A stretch of DNA of 64,000 nt from Helicoverpa zea (Eukaryota > Arthropoda > Insecta > Lepidoptera > Noctuidae): the NCBI RefSeq assembly GCF_022581195.2, contig NC_061475.1:3038001-3102000 (forward strand). The letters are read 5' to 3'. The notes under the pieces are model-generated. The model was given only the letters and a program-made list of their open reading frames with translations. It searched no databases and was not told the DNA's origin. Positions 11,527-22,705 of this stretch are shown here, one piece after another. The first letter of the stretch is position 1. Every line of letters begins with the position of its first letter. Position numbers and translations under genes: made by a program.

Positions 11527-11976
11527 GCCACTGCCAGGTACTATTGGCCGGGCATGAGGGCTGTCGTGGAGAGTGATAATTTTGTACCCAGCATTACTCC
11601 TTACCTAAAACAGATGGCGGCCACCCTGGATCAGGCCAGGGACACTCACGAGGAGGCTCAAGCCGCGCAGAAGGAGTATGCCGACAAGAAGCGGAGGCCA
11701 CCGCCGGACTATAAGGTAGGTGACCTCGTCTTGCCAAAGACACAAGGGCCGAACGATGCGGGCCGCGGACAGTCCGCAAAGTTCATCCCGCGCCGTGACG
11801 GCCCATATAGGATCGGGACGATCGTAAGCCCCACTACGTACAGCTTAGAGCATATCCAGACCGGGGGGAGCGTTGGGAGGTTCCACGTCTCGAACCTGAC
11901 GCCTTATAATGGTGAAGTAGAACCGCCGGTCCGCGAAAAACGTAAGCGTGGTAGGCCGCGCAGGTACCTAGGCTAG
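11527..11976 (+). pseudogene. gypsy integrase 3' remnant
   Basis: This resumes with ARYYWPGMR, the same spot in the integrase zinc-binding domain where the upstream frame ended (ARYQW), so the two pieces overlap by a few codons around GCCAGGTAC. It then jumps past the catalytic core to a C-terminal domain: a helical Gln/Ala/Glu-rich stretch, then the KVGDLVLP and GPYRIG strands typical of integrase C-terminal or SH3-like domains, and a basic end (KRKRGRPRR) before TAG at 11974-11976. It has no start codon of its own and about 250-300 residues of integrase are missing. Confidence 0.85.
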
Positions 11977-12005
11977 TCCAGCTGTGGGGGCACGCTAGCT
12001 GGACT

Positions 12006-12016
12006 AGAGGGGGAGA
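12006..12016 (+). promoter_or_regulatory. polypurine tract
   Basis: AGAGGGGGAGA directly precedes the 3' LTR, as expected for the plus-strand primer of reverse transcription. Confidence 0.8.
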
Positions 12017-12017
12017 C

Positions 12018-12357
12018 TGTAGCGCGGGGTTTTTGAAAGCCATACGTCTCGCGCCGCGCAGCTAACGGAACGCGGCCGCATCCCCGCGCCCGCTACTACC
12101 GCGACACCCGCGACCCTGACCCCGCCGGTCCCCGCGCAGCGGCGCAGCCCGTGACGCGCAAGAGAGCCACCCGACCGCCGTGTGATTCGGACGCGAGATT
12201 TGATTTTTTCCTCCGCGGTGCTCCGCGTTGAGTTTTTATTGTAAATTCTGATTAAGTTACTTTTGGTTATACCTATTGTTGTAAACTTGTGTTTTGTTTA
12301 TTACACGAACTATATTTCTAACAACGTGTTTGGACTTGTAACAAACCCTGTGTTATA
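12018..12357 (+). repeat. 3' LTR of the Ty3/gypsy element
   Basis: 340 bp, matching the 5' LTR at all but one position as read by eye. It is followed directly by the CTTT target duplication. Confidence 0.93.
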
Positions 12358-12361
12358 CTTT

Positions 12362-13745
12362 CTAATTAGTTAAAAATAATATTATTTTACTTGGAGCGAC
12401 ATTTTATTTGCTGACAAGAAATTGCAATTACACAATCTGAAGTTTCAAACTCGAACTGTCAGACTTTTGAAGTCGACTGAATAACCTGTCTAAAGTTGTC
12501 GACAATTTTCGTGTTGTCACTTCGGGCCCTTTGTATGTCACTTATAATTTCTTCTCATGTACCGAGAGTTTGTCGTCATCGATGATACGATTTACAGGCA
12601 AAAGTTTGTGAATGTGTGTGTGTGTTTGTACCTACACTTACATATTTTGGTAACAATTCTCTATGCTCAAAGGATTTATCCAAATGGTGTTTGTTGTGGA
12701 AGTAGCTTACAGCCTGGATTTTGGCTAAGCCTACTTTTTTTCTTCAATATTTTTTTTTGTCAGATTTATATTTTGTTGCACACATTGTTTGCCATCTGCC
12801 TAGTAGTTTTCCAACAACAACGGGATCGGCTTCCAGTCTCACCGGAAGCAGAAAACATAGAGCGACTGGCTAAGTGACCTCCCCAACCCTGCTTAGGTTA
12901 CCTAGGCTACTCGATGCCTGTCGGTAGGACTAGTTGTCAGGCTTTCTGGATGGTATGATTATGATCCACCAATTTAAGATACCTTCCGAAACACGTCATG
13001 GCAAGACGAACCGACGGCACCAAGCTTATCCCATTATCAATCCCATGATCAATCGACCCGTGCGGCTGTCGCTGTAACTAAACCTATGAGCTATAATAAT
13101 TCCTCGTACACAAATAGAACTTTCAGCTTCAGTTTTCAATTAAACTTATTTCAACCTGTCGTAAAATAAATGTATTTATTTTCAACCACAGAGCATTCGT
13201 TACGGTGTCGAACCGAAAGGGTAGCGAATAATATTTTTATTTTATTGGGCAACTAGTTTTGAGTGAAATTTATATCCAATTAAAATGTATTGCAATTTAT
13301 TGCATCTGGCTCCGGTAGAAATTGTGAAACACTTTCATTGCAAGCTTTTTTCAATCCTTGATTTTTACACATGTATACAATTTTTAGCTTTGTATGTAAA
13401 ATGGCAAGGTTCATTGTTTGCGAAAAAAAAATTCTACTAACAGACTGCTAACTTTCAGTAGGTCGATGGTTTAAAGTTAGACCAGTAAGAGATTACCTTT
13501 AAACTAAATTACGGTTAACGAAATGTGAATAGGGTGAAATAATAAATACTACAAAAAAAAAAATACTAAAACAGTCTTATGTGATTAATTAAGTATGTAT
13601 TAATTTGCCTGAGAGCCAGCGACTGGCAGACTTTCGGTATTTTATAAATGTCGATTTTGTGTGTGCGCATCACGGAGAAAGGAAAGATAGGTGCGCATCC
13701 AGCTAAAGTGGGAATGACCGATAAATAGTAGGTACCTACTTACGA
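12362..13745. other. intergenic, degraded SINE traces
   Basis: No gene is supported. Bases 12815-12960 resemble a badly decayed SINE in minus orientation (GGGATCGGCTTCCAGTCTCA, then a CTCCCCAACCCTGCTTAGGT-like segment and GTTGTCAGGCTTTCTGG). The rest is AT-rich with homopolymer runs. Confidence 0.35.
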
Positions 13746-13746
13746 A

Positions 13747-13930
13747 CAGCCAGTTTCTTCATCAAAAGTAAAAGCCAAAGTAATGTCATAAAGTAAAACT
13801 AACGGTCAAATTCGTAAGTACTAAAGTAACAGCAAAACTAATATATTAAATCGTCAAAAAACGAATTTGACCATTAGTTTTACTTTATGTCATTACTTTG
13901 GCTTTTACTTTTGATGAAGAAGCTGGCCGT
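13747..13930. mobile_element. foldback MITE, copy 1
   Basis: The outer arms are near-perfect inverted repeats of about 65 bp (outer CAGTTTCTTCATCAAAAGTA, inner AACGGTCAAATTCGT) around a short centre, so the single strand would fold into one long hairpin. A second copy is at 28405-28596. There is no coding capacity. No target duplication could be fixed with confidence. Confidence 0.75.
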
Positions 13931-14092
13931 AGGCGAAACGAAGGTTTGGGTGTTACTGGCTCTTTGCCTACAATCTTATAGTAAGTTCATACTGTCTACA
14001 CTAAAACAGCTTGCACTGAAACGCCATTAACAATGTCAATAAGTACATATAAAGCTTATCAGAAACTAGACTTGTTTGTTTATTTGGTGAGC

Positions 14093-14540
14093 TCATTTTA
14101 TCTGTGTGTGTGTTTCCTTTTCTACTTCTATGCCATTATGTGATTTATCCACTGGGTCTTCTAAACTCTCCAAATCTTTTCGTACTGCATCTAAAATATT
14201 TTGGGGTAAATTGTGAAGAGTACCTTCATTGAAAAACTCTTTTTTTTCTATCCTGTCCAAAATATTTTGTGCTGTTTCTGAACTTTGGTGGAAATCTTCT
14301 TCATCAGTATTCTGTGATTCACTGTCTGGTACAGAAAAGCTTGCAGTGTTTTCGTTTGGAAGAAAATTTAAACCATCATAGATATTGTCCCCTTGACGAA
14401 CGTAGTTTATTCCCTCGCAGGGAGTGTTCCCATCCATTACTGTTATTGACCCAAAAGGACAATGGGCACTTTGTATGGGATTTGGTACCCGCTCCAACAG
14501 CAACGTATTATATATCATTAGAAAGGTATTTACGTGAAGA
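14093..14540 (-). CDS. gene D: cluster-family 3' exon, leader not found
   Basis: The open frame ends in TGA at 14093-14095, with a possible AATAAA 9 nt further on (14079-14084). It contains the family motif CPFGSITVMDGNT followed by GINYVRQGDNIYDG, close to the units in gene B and the motif of gene C. A long acidic, soluble tail follows (ETAQNILDRIEKKEF, then Asp/Glu-rich). The frame stays open upstream to an ATG at 14644, but that stretch is not family-like and is probably intron. No clear acceptor is visible; the only phase 1 candidate, CTCCATAG near 14555, is weak. No shared signal exon lies directly upstream. It may use gene C's leader exon as an alternative 3' exon, may have its own undetected leader, or may be a broken copy. 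Confidence 0.5.
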
Positions 14541-15206
14541 ATAATAAAAACTATGGAGCTTGCCTCAATTAGCTGTCCGATCCAAGAACGATAAAAATTG
14601 AATCGACATAGAAACAAATATATCATCCATATATGCAAATTCATTAAGAGGCATTTATGTCGTCAGTGTAATAATTTTAAACTCAGTTAACAGACATCTT
14701 ACATTGATTGATACACTCTATTATAATCTAAAGGTTGTAATAGTCTATGGAGTCATACTACGGAAACACAATCGTCATCTGATTTGACAAAAGTTCAAAA
14801 CATTTCTATTCATCTTTTTTTAAGAAGAAATTCACCATTATCTCAGCACCTCTTGAGGAGCAAGATTGAGTCGTAATATGGACTATGTAAACATCGTCTC
14901 CTGACTTTTTAACCTCAATTGATTGTAAATACTGAAAGACTTTCATCAAATACATAAGCTGGTTCTGCGTGAACTGCAAAGGTTTGCACAGTCTTTTTTT
15001 AAATCAATCGGCAGGCAAACATTCTAAAAAGGCCAAATTCCTGTTTTTTTCTTACTTTACCAGTTTTTATTCAAAACAGTTTGATTTAAGAACTTCATCT
15101 ACGTTGATGATTTATGAACATTACACATTCTATTAGTCGATGTCACGGGAAATGGACAAGGATTTCGGACTAGTCGTCATAGTAAACATTTTTTGCCTGC
15201 CAAGAC

Positions 15207-17018
15207 CTACGCAATAGTACTAGATTCAACACTGTTGGACAGGGTACCAAAACGCCCATCGTCCTTTATATTACCTTTTACGTCAACATTTTTAATTATG
15301 ATGTTTTCCATTGTAGTTACGGATCCACAGGGAGGTTTCTTAGAATATTGTTGCCCAGGTTGACAAATTCCTGAAAAAATCAAGTCGAATCTTGCATTTT
15401 TGGTAGTAAAGTAAGTAGATATTTTTTGAGCGGTGCGCAAAAAAATGTGTGGTTCAGAATCAGTTAGAGAACATGTCTGCATAATTAGTTTAAAAAATAT
15501 CATATTTTTCATCATCCTCCGAGCCTTTTCCCAACTATGTTGGGGTCGGCTTCCAGTCTAACCGGATGCAGCTGAGTACCAGTGCTTTACAAGAAGCGAC
15601 TGCCTATCTGACCTCCTCAACCCAGTTACCCAGGCAACCCGATACACCTTGATTAGACTGGTGTCAGACTTACTGGCGTCTGACTACCCGTAACGACTGC
15701 CAAGGATGTTCAATGACAGCCGGGACCTACAGTTTAACGTGCCATCCGAAACACAGTCATTTGGTGTCTAAGCTATACTTAGAAAGTACATACAAACTTA
15801 GAAAAGTTGCATTGGTACTTGCCTGACTTGGAATCGAACCCGCGCCCTCATACTCGAGAGGTTGGTTCTTTGCCCACTAGGCCACCACGACTTTTATATC
15901 ATAAATATCATATTTTTATCTGCGCTTAAATATTTCGAGCGAGATCCATGTTTGTCGGTAGTTGTTAGTCGCCAGTTCACTTCCAAAGGAGATGGCCAAA
16001 TTTTCATAGAAAAAAAACCCAGAATCGACAGCAATGAAATGGTTACCAATAGGTTCTTTATGATAGACCTTTGATGGTGCCAAAAAATCCAGACTGAAAT
16101 CCATGGGGTTTTGGAGCTATTTCATATTATCGCAAAAATAGGTTATGTTGAATATATGTTGATTTTAAAGATTATTAACATCAAAGGACATAAAAAAGCA
16201 AAGTAAACTAACATTATACAAGCCACTAGTAATATCCCCATAGTTTCTGAGTTGGCCTGGTGATTAAAAGGTCTTGTATTTAACCACTCCAGATGCGATT
16301 AAGCACCGACCTTACCTACTTGGAGAGGTTTCACAGTTACATGCAACCTTCACAACTGGCTATGATATGTTTTTGGAGAAATTGTCTTTGAAAATCGCGC
16401 CATGTGACATTGTCAAATATAACAAATGACTTAGCAATGCAAAACGGTCCAATCACGAGTCTGCATTCAACTTCTAACGAACATCAAACAGTAAAAGTAA
16501 ACTTTTTTGTGAACTAAAATCTTGATCGAAAAAACGTTATAAAAAGAGAACCCCATGGTTTTTAGATGATTTGAAATACTTTTTAAAATCTACAAATTAT
16601 ACTGAATCCAATCATACATATGAAGTTCCTGTCGACTCTGGGTGTTTTTTTGGCCATCTCCTTTACGTAGTAATTCCTTACGTACATAGTATGACGTAAT
16701 TGTGGTGACCGGTCGCATCATCATAAATAAACACAATAACTTCTTTTCAACCGACTTCCCAAAAAAATATGAGGTTCACAATTCGTCCGGATCTTTTTTT
16801 GTAGTAAAACATCAAAGTATAACGTATGTATGTATAAACTTGTTTAACTACAAGCTGTCAAAGTTTGGGCACTAGTAAAAAAAATATTCCTGTATATTCC
16901 TCTCCGAGGCGCTGATTTTTAGGTACGAGGATCTAAAAAAATAAAAAAAAACTGAAAAGTACGTACCTAAAGCAGCAATGCTAATAAGCAGTGTTGCGAT
17001 GATAATCCCATGTGACAT
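15207..17018 (-). CDS. gene C: small secreted family protein, 71 residues
   Basis: Exon 1 is 16967-17018 (52 nt): ATG, then a signal peptide MSHGIIIATLLISIAAL, and a donor TTTAG|GTACGT. Exon 2 is 15207-15370 after a strong acceptor, TTGATTTTTTCAG. The phase 1 join gives 216 nt ending in TAG. The mature part is about 50 residues, with two Cys and the motif CGSVTTMEN. Signal exon, phase and motif match genes A and B, so these are paralogs. A minus-strand TATATA (17070-17075) lies about 30 nt before TCACT (17042-17046). The 1.6-kb intron holds a SINE with its target duplication. It probably acts outside the cell; the function is unknown. Confidence 0.7.
15510..15902 (-). mobile_element. tRNA-derived SINE in the gene C intron
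   Basis: A nearly full-length copy. On the minus strand the head has TGGCCTAGTGGGC (box A-like) and GGTTCGATTCC (box B-like). The tail ends at GGCTCGGAGGATGATG. It is flanked by the 15-bp direct repeat AAATATCATATTTTT (15495-15509 and 15903-15917), the mark of target-primed insertion. Confidence 0.85.
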
Positions 17019-17041
17019 GTTGCTATCGCTGTTCCTAAACT

Positions 17042-17075
17042 AGTGAATATTATCGGGATTGCGGAACAATATATA
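17042..17075 (-). promoter_or_regulatory. core promoter of gene C
   Basis: TATATA at 17070-17075 and initiator-like TCACTAGT beginning at 17046 on the minus strand, about 30 nt apart. It is followed by a leader ending CAGCGATAGCAACATG that resembles the leaders of genes A and B. Confidence 0.55.
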
Positions 17076-17285
17076 GGTACACAGTTCATGCACGCGCAAT
17101 CTCTTGTTATCGTCATCAAAATTCCCCAAATAATTAGGAACAACCTAAAAATATTATTTCAATAACGATTTAGATTTTTGAGTCATTATGTCCAAATAAA
17201 AAGAAATGAAACTTAATGCCAAGAAACCCTTACTAATGTTTAAAAAAAAAAAACATATTTTTCCGTGAGAACTATGCCCGTACAA

Positions 17286-17405
17286 GTAAAATATGGCCTC
17301 TAAAAAAAATATGTTACTCGGAAAGCTTGTAGCTTTCCAACAGTGAAAGAATTTTTCAAATCGTTTCAGTAGTTTCGAAGCATTTCGGGACCAAAATAAA
17401 AAACA
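17286..17405 (+). repeat. dispersed repeat fragment (CGGTTTCACC family, 3' part)
   Basis: It contains GTAGCTTTCCAACAGTGAAA and TCAGTAGTTTCGAAGC, the 3' half of a family seen more completely at 31377-31660, 35141-35310, 42277-42425 and 57508-57665. It sits just upstream of gene C. Confidence 0.6.
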
Positions 17406-18820
17406 AAAAATTGTTGAAGCATGGAAAAGGGCCGCACATTGATACTTTTTAACACGCTTTTATAACCTTCACTAACTGTTGTGACCAAGGAAGTATGTAC
17501 ATAAGAAAATCTTGGAATCTTAATTTGACCCAGTTCCCCTTCAATTAGAACTAATGTTTTATTTAATGCGAATTCAGCTAATCTACTTTGCCTGCTACAT
17601 AGCAACAACTATCCTTATTCTATACTCAAATCAGTTGGTAAAGATTCTTTAATTCCGAGCACATGACGTCACTATTGTATTACGCTAATTGATAAACTAA
17701 AGCAAATAGGCATACTGTATTTAATTAGAATGAATAATAATTGTTTCATAAAACCATTTCCGTTGGCGGGCCTAAATCTATTTTTTGTTTCCTAATTCAT
17801 TTTTAAAGTATTTTTCGACAATGATGGTTTGATCCTGCAGACTTTATAGTCGGCCGATAGTTGACCCGATGGGTGTCGATTTTATTTTTAAAGCAAATCT
17901 TGATTTCATTCAAAGTTTTCAGTAGGTCTGATAGAAGCAGATAGCTGTGCAGGAACTCTTTGTCTCAAATAATTTCTTTTTTCGTATCCATTTCTCATAC
18001 AATTTGAAAGTTTGGTTTTTTTCTCGCTTCGATAAAATACTTACGACAAACCTATCATACGAAATGAATGGTCGCTTTTCGAGACAAAACGTCATTGTCA
18101 GAAACTAACAATAGAATTATGCTCTTTTAGCAAAACGAACTTTAACGTATTATGCATAAGGATGAATTTTGCTAAATATTTTTGAGCGTTAATTAGGTTT
18201 ACCGCATGGAAACTAGTCAATTATATTATGTTGATAATTCTGAAAGTATGTCTCTATTAAGTATTGTCGATTTTAATTTGGGCCGAGTTTCTTTCGCTTA
18301 TCGAGTGCCAATTTCTGATCTTACTTGGACGTGGTGGTACTTCATCTTCAGCCTAACTATAGAAATAGGTTGAAAGTCAAGAAAGGTTAGAACTACAGTT
18401 TCTACAATGTAAAGTAATTGGAACTATGTATGTCATTTAATTTATTTGCCAAAACTACAGGAAACTTAATCTTCGTTACTCCAATTTTTTTCCATGTGCG
18501 TACAAAACCCACACGCAAATAGCCAAAAATATTATTTTTAATTGGTTTTCCTCATGACTTTTTATCCTGTTATTTCTTTTTTGGTGTACAAAATATCTAA
18601 ATATGTAAAAATGAATCCCTTTCTTCCTTAGTTACGCTGGGTCAATTATCTCGGGTCGCTGGTCAAACCGCGGACGGAAACTAGTCCTAGATAAATTAAT
18701 GACTTAAGGAAATATTTTTCAATATGACTACATTATATATTTCGATTGTACACACATACTACTGTCTTTAACTACAGATTAGGATATTTGGTAAAAATAT
18801 TATTACCTAAATACGCATAC

Positions 18821-18855
18821 TATAAAGCGTTTGAGAGTCCCGAAAATTCCTCACT
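18821..18855 (+). promoter_or_regulatory. core promoter of gene A
   Basis: TATAAA at 18821-18826 and initiator-like TCACTAGT starting at 18851, 30 nt apart. The leader that follows ends in AGTGTCGGCAACATG, the same 15 bases as in gene B. Confidence 0.6.
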
Positions 18856-18878
18856 AGTGGACGAGCAGTGTCGGCAAC

Positions 18879-21730
18879 ATGTTGTGTGGTTTCGCAATAG
18901 TAACTCTGCTCATCGCAACCCTGGGCTCTTCCAGTAAGTACTTAATCTTCCACTTTTTCTGTGACAAGCCATTTTTCCCGCGGTTCCATGGGAACTTTTT
19001 ACAGCCACTGCTGGGCACAGTCCTCCTCTCACATGGAGAAGGATTGAGCATTAATCACCACGCTTGCTCAATGTGGGTAGGTGATTTCAGACTATATAGT
19101 CCAGGTTTCCTCAAGATGTTTTCCTTTACCTACCTGATGGGATCTTACCGGGATAAAATATAGCCTATGTTACTTGGGAAGAGTGTATCTTGCTAAAACT
19201 AAAATAATCTTTTAAGTCGGTTCAGTAGTTTCAGAGTCTTTAGGGTACAAACAAAAAAAAATGTTTCCTCTTTGTGATATTAGTATAGATTTTCAGATAT
19301 AATTTTACTGTCTAACTTTTTGGTTTGTTGCCGCTATATCTAACAACAAAAACTGATAACCATATTTTACTGGACCCCATACTTAACCAGGTTTTTAATA
19401 ATAAAATGTAATGAGTAAGCACTTTAATCTCCCTTACTGGCATACTTTTTATTTGTCTCAAAACTCCTTACTAGTTACTAAAACTACTTGATTTCATTGT
19501 TTAAGGTATTCAGGCAGAAGGAAAACCAGCGACAAATGGTGATGAAGGGAACGGATGCAGTGGGAATGGGGTCACCAACGTTGGAGGAGCTTATACTGAA
19601 TTAACTGGCAACAATTTTGAGCTTGGTGGCGAAATTCATTGTAAATCCGAAGTAAAAGAATCAGGCGTTGTTTATCAGGGAATTGATCCATCAGATATGT
19701 CGCCACCTGCCGTGACTGTATTGAAAGGTAACTCTGTTTCTGGTGGAGGTATAAACTATTTAGGATCGTGGCTAAAACAGACTGATTTTGTTTACAAAGT
19801 ATCAGAAAATTCAGAAACGGATCAAGATAAAACAGAGGATGAAAAAAATTCAGTGAATAATAGTGTTGCTCATAATGCATCAGAAACGAAAGACATCATA
19901 GAAAATAATGCCGAGAGTAAAGTAAAGTCTGTGAATAATAATACTAGTACGGTACAAAATAAAACAGATGATAAAGGACACTCCGTGGTTAATGGTACTG
20001 CTCACAATTCAACAAATAACGATACGATACGAAATAATACTGAAAGTAAAGTTAACTCTGTGAAGAAACATACGGTACAAAATAAAACGGACGACAAAGA
20101 ACACTCTGTGGTTAATGGTACTGCTCACAATTCAACACAAACTAACGATGCGATACGAAATAATACTGAAAGAAAAGTTAACTTTGTGAACAAAAATACG
20201 GTACAAAATAAAACGAACGACAAACAACACTCTGTGGTTAATGGTACTGCTCACAATTCAACACAAACTAAAGATACGATACGAAATAATACTGAAAGAA
20301 AAGTTAACTTTGTGAACAAAAATACGGTACAAAATAAAACGAACGACAAACAACACTCTGTGGTTAATGGTACTGCTCACAATTCAACACAAACTAAAGA
20401 TACGGTACGAAATAATGCCCAAAGTAAAGTAAAGTCTGTGAATAATAATACTAGTACGTTACAAAATATAATAGATGATAAAGCACACTGTGTGTTTAAT
20501 GGTACTGCTCACAATTCAACAAAAGCTAACGATACGATACGAAATAATACTGAAAGTAAAGTTAACTCTGTGAACAAAAATACGGTACAAAATAAAACGA
20601 ACGACAAACAACACTCTGTGGTTAATGGTACTGCTCACAGTTCAACAAAAACTAACGATACGGTACGAAATAATACGAAGACTAAATCTAAATCTATGAA
20701 TAATGGTACTAGTGCGGTACTAAATAAAACAGTTCATAAAGGACACTCTATGAATTCTAGCGTTGTTAACAATTCAACACAAGCTAACGATACGGTACGA
20801 AATAATACTGAAAGTAAAGTTAACTCTGTGAACAAACATACGGTACAAAATAAAACGGACGACAAAGAACACTCTGTGGTTAATGGTACTGCTCACAATT
20901 CAACACAAACTAACGATGCGATACGAAATAATACTGAAAGAAAAGTTAACTTTGTGAACAAAAATACGGTACAAAATAAAACGAACGACAAACAACACTC
21001 TGTGGTTAATGGTACTGCTCACAATTCAACACAAACTAAAGATACGATACGAAATAATACTGAAAGAAAAGTTAACTTTGTGAACAAAAATACGGTACAA
21101 AATAAAACGAACGACAAACAACACTCTGTGGTTAATGGTACTGCTCACAATTCAACACAAACTAAAGATACGGTACGAAATAATGCCCAAAGTAAAGTAA
21201 AGTCTGTGAATAATAATACTAGTACGTTACAAAATATAATAGATGATAAAGCACACTGTGTGTTTAATGGTACTGCTCACAATTCAACAAAAGCTAACGA
21301 TACGATACGAAATAATACTGAAAGTAAAGTTAACTCTGTGAACAAAAATACGGTACAAAATAAAACGAACGACAAACAACACTCTGTGGTTAATGGTACT
21401 GCTCACAGTTCAACAAAAACTAACGATACGGTACGAAATAATACGAAGACTAAATCTAAATCTATGAATAATGGTACTAGTGCGGTACTAAATAAAACAG
21501 TTCATAAAGGACACTCTATGAATTCTAGCGTTGTTAACAATTCAACACAAGCTAACGATACGGTACGAAATAATACTGAGAGTAAAGTAAATAATGGTAC
21601 TAGTACGGTATTAAATAAAGCAGACGCTAAAAAACGGCCAACAAGCGGACAAACAAGTGTGGTCTCCGACAACCTTTACATTTATGTATTTTCTTTGATA
21701 ATGTTGTTCAAATGTTTAGTTTTTAGCTAA
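18879..21730 (+). CDS. gene A: repeat-rich N-glycosylated secreted or surface protein
   Basis: Exon 1 is 18879-18933 (ATG, signal peptide MLCGFAIVTLLIATLGSS, donor CCA|GTAAGT). Exon 2 is 19506-21730 after TTTAAG. The join is phase 1 and gives 759 residues. Cleavage is likely after SIQA. Residues about 23-110 form a small N-terminal region with family motifs (GGAYTELTGNNF and AVTVLKGNSVSGGG...NYLGSWLKQ). From about residue 125 it is Asn/Thr/Lys-rich. A 256-residue block (195-450) made of six units of 42 or 44 residues is repeated at 451-706. Each block carries about 28 N-x-S/T sequons, so heavy N-glycosylation is expected if it enters the secretory path. The C-terminus is a hydrophobic stretch (LYIYVFSLIMLFKCLVFS) with nothing after it, as in GPI-anchor signals. 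A possible polyadenylation signal is at 22085-22090. Paralog of B and C; function unknown. Confidence 0.8.
18966..19262 (+). repeat. nested dispersed repeats in the gene A intron
   Basis: A copy of the CGGTTTCACC family (TTTTTCCCGCGGTTCCATGG, later ATAAAATATAGCCTATGTTA and TCAGTAGTTTCAGAG) is split at about 18995-19135 by a copy of the small retroposon family that is cleanly bounded at 23612-23748 and 31469-31573. Only a weak 6-bp flanking repeat (ATGGGA) is visible here. Confidence 0.6.
20033..21568 (+). repeat. coding higher-order tandem repeat, 2 x 768 bp
   Basis: Copy 1 is 20033-20800 and copy 2 is 20801-21568, both in frame. Each holds six units of 126 or 132 bp (42, 42, 42, 44, 42, 44 residues). 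Comparing translations I find one residue difference between copies (Lys versus Asn in the first unit). Units 2 and 3 within each copy are also nearly identical. A partial unit precedes the array and another follows it. Confidence 0.9.
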
Positions 21731-22194
21731 GGATCAGAGAACGGGTTGTTTGTCGCTCCATGCTGTCATTTGTTTCTTGACAAGTGTTTGTCAGTCACTT
21801 TCTGACTGATGACAATTTACGGATAGTCATAAGCCAGAAAGTCTGAAAACCAGTCATAAAGGATTATTATCTGTTGCCCAGGTTTGCCTGGTTTGAGAAG
21901 TAAAACACTTACTAGTACTCAGCTGCTATAGTTAAGAAGACAGATGATGCAATCCAGGATATACAAAGTTACTGTTAAAATATGCGATATTACAATACTT
22001 TTGCTTGCAATACTTTATCATCGTTAAACCTGTCTTATGTCTTTTATTTTGTATGTTATGTTATGTTAGGTAATAAGTGTGAAAAATAAATACCTCTAAA
22101 TATTTGAGTGACACTTATTTCTATACCTACCTTTAGGGTTTAAACACACGAACAAATAAACAAAACATGTTTCCTCTTTATATGTATATTAGTA
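21731..22194. other. 3' UTR of gene A and spacer
   Basis: Sequence after the gene A stop, with AATAAA at 22085-22090 as the likely polyadenylation signal, giving a 3' UTR of about 370 nt. Nothing else is recognised. Confidence 0.45.
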
Positions 22195-22364
22195 CTAGCT
22201 TCCGCCCGCGGCTTCGCCTGCGTAGAGTTCGGTTATATCGCGTTTCCAAGAGAATTCTTCAAAAGACCGGCATAAAAACTATCCTATGTTCTTTCTAAAG
22301 GTCAACTCTATATCTGTAGAAAATTTTATTAAAATCACCTCAGTGGTTTAGACGTGAAAGCGTA

Positions 22365-22396
<32 letters not shown>

Positions 22397-22428
22397 TGTT
22401 ACTTTCGCATTTATAATGTTAGTAGTGA
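22195..22428 (-). mobile_element. Lep1-type non-autonomous Helitron
   Basis: On the minus strand it starts TCACTACTAACATTATAAA and ends with the GC-rich hairpin region CCGCGGGCGGAAG followed by CTAG. It lies between A and T, as Helitrons do. A CAGA microsatellite (22367-22391) lies near its 5' end. Confidence 0.75.
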
Positions 22429-22594
22429 TAGATTATTTGGCTACCTTAAAAGGCTAAGCTGCTCAACGCGCGAAAGGCGATCAAATTAAATCCTATGAGA
22501 CAACTATTGAGTAAGATAACGTCAGTAGGTTTAGAGGATGAAAGGGATGGACAGCATTTATGGGAGCTTTGTACCTATCTGTACCGAGAGTTAT

Positions 22595-22705
22595 ACTATA
22601 TTTGTACGGTCGACCGCACATCAGTGGTAACTGTTATGCACCTTAACGCAACAGTAATAAGTACGATTTTCCTATAAAACTGTTACCACTGACCTGAAGT
22701 TGACT
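22595..22705 (+). repeat. dispersed repeat, copy 2
   Basis: Inverted partner of 5625-5735. Here the palindrome is cleaner: CAGTGGTAAC at 22622 and GTTACCACTG ending at 22691. Because similarity to the other copy continues past these ends, they are not the element boundaries. Confidence 0.6.

Larger units (their letters stand above)
6150..12357 (+). mobile_element. Ty3/gypsy LTR retrotransposon, recent but integrase-defective
   Basis: Complete 5' to 3' structure: LTR, primer binding site, one long gag-pol frame, a 3' coding remnant, purine tract, LTR and a CTTT target duplication. The near-identical LTRs mean a recent insertion. The internal part is not intact: the pol frame stops in the integrase zinc-binding region, about 1.35 kb of unrelated sequence follows, and coding resumes past the integrase catalytic core. 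No envelope gene is seen. The copy could not integrate with its own integrase, so either the lesion arose after insertion or the element moved with help from another copy. Confidence 0.92.

Noticed and set aside
14269..14544. 91-codon plus-strand frame
   Set aside because: Antisense to the better supported gene D exon, with no splice or motif support.
19572..19880. 102-codon minus-strand frame
   Set aside because: Antisense to gene A exon 2, which has strong family and splice support.
22367..22391. Tandem CAGA repeat as a possible CRISPR-like or regulatory array
   Set aside because: It is a simple microsatellite inside a Helitron, and there are no spacers.
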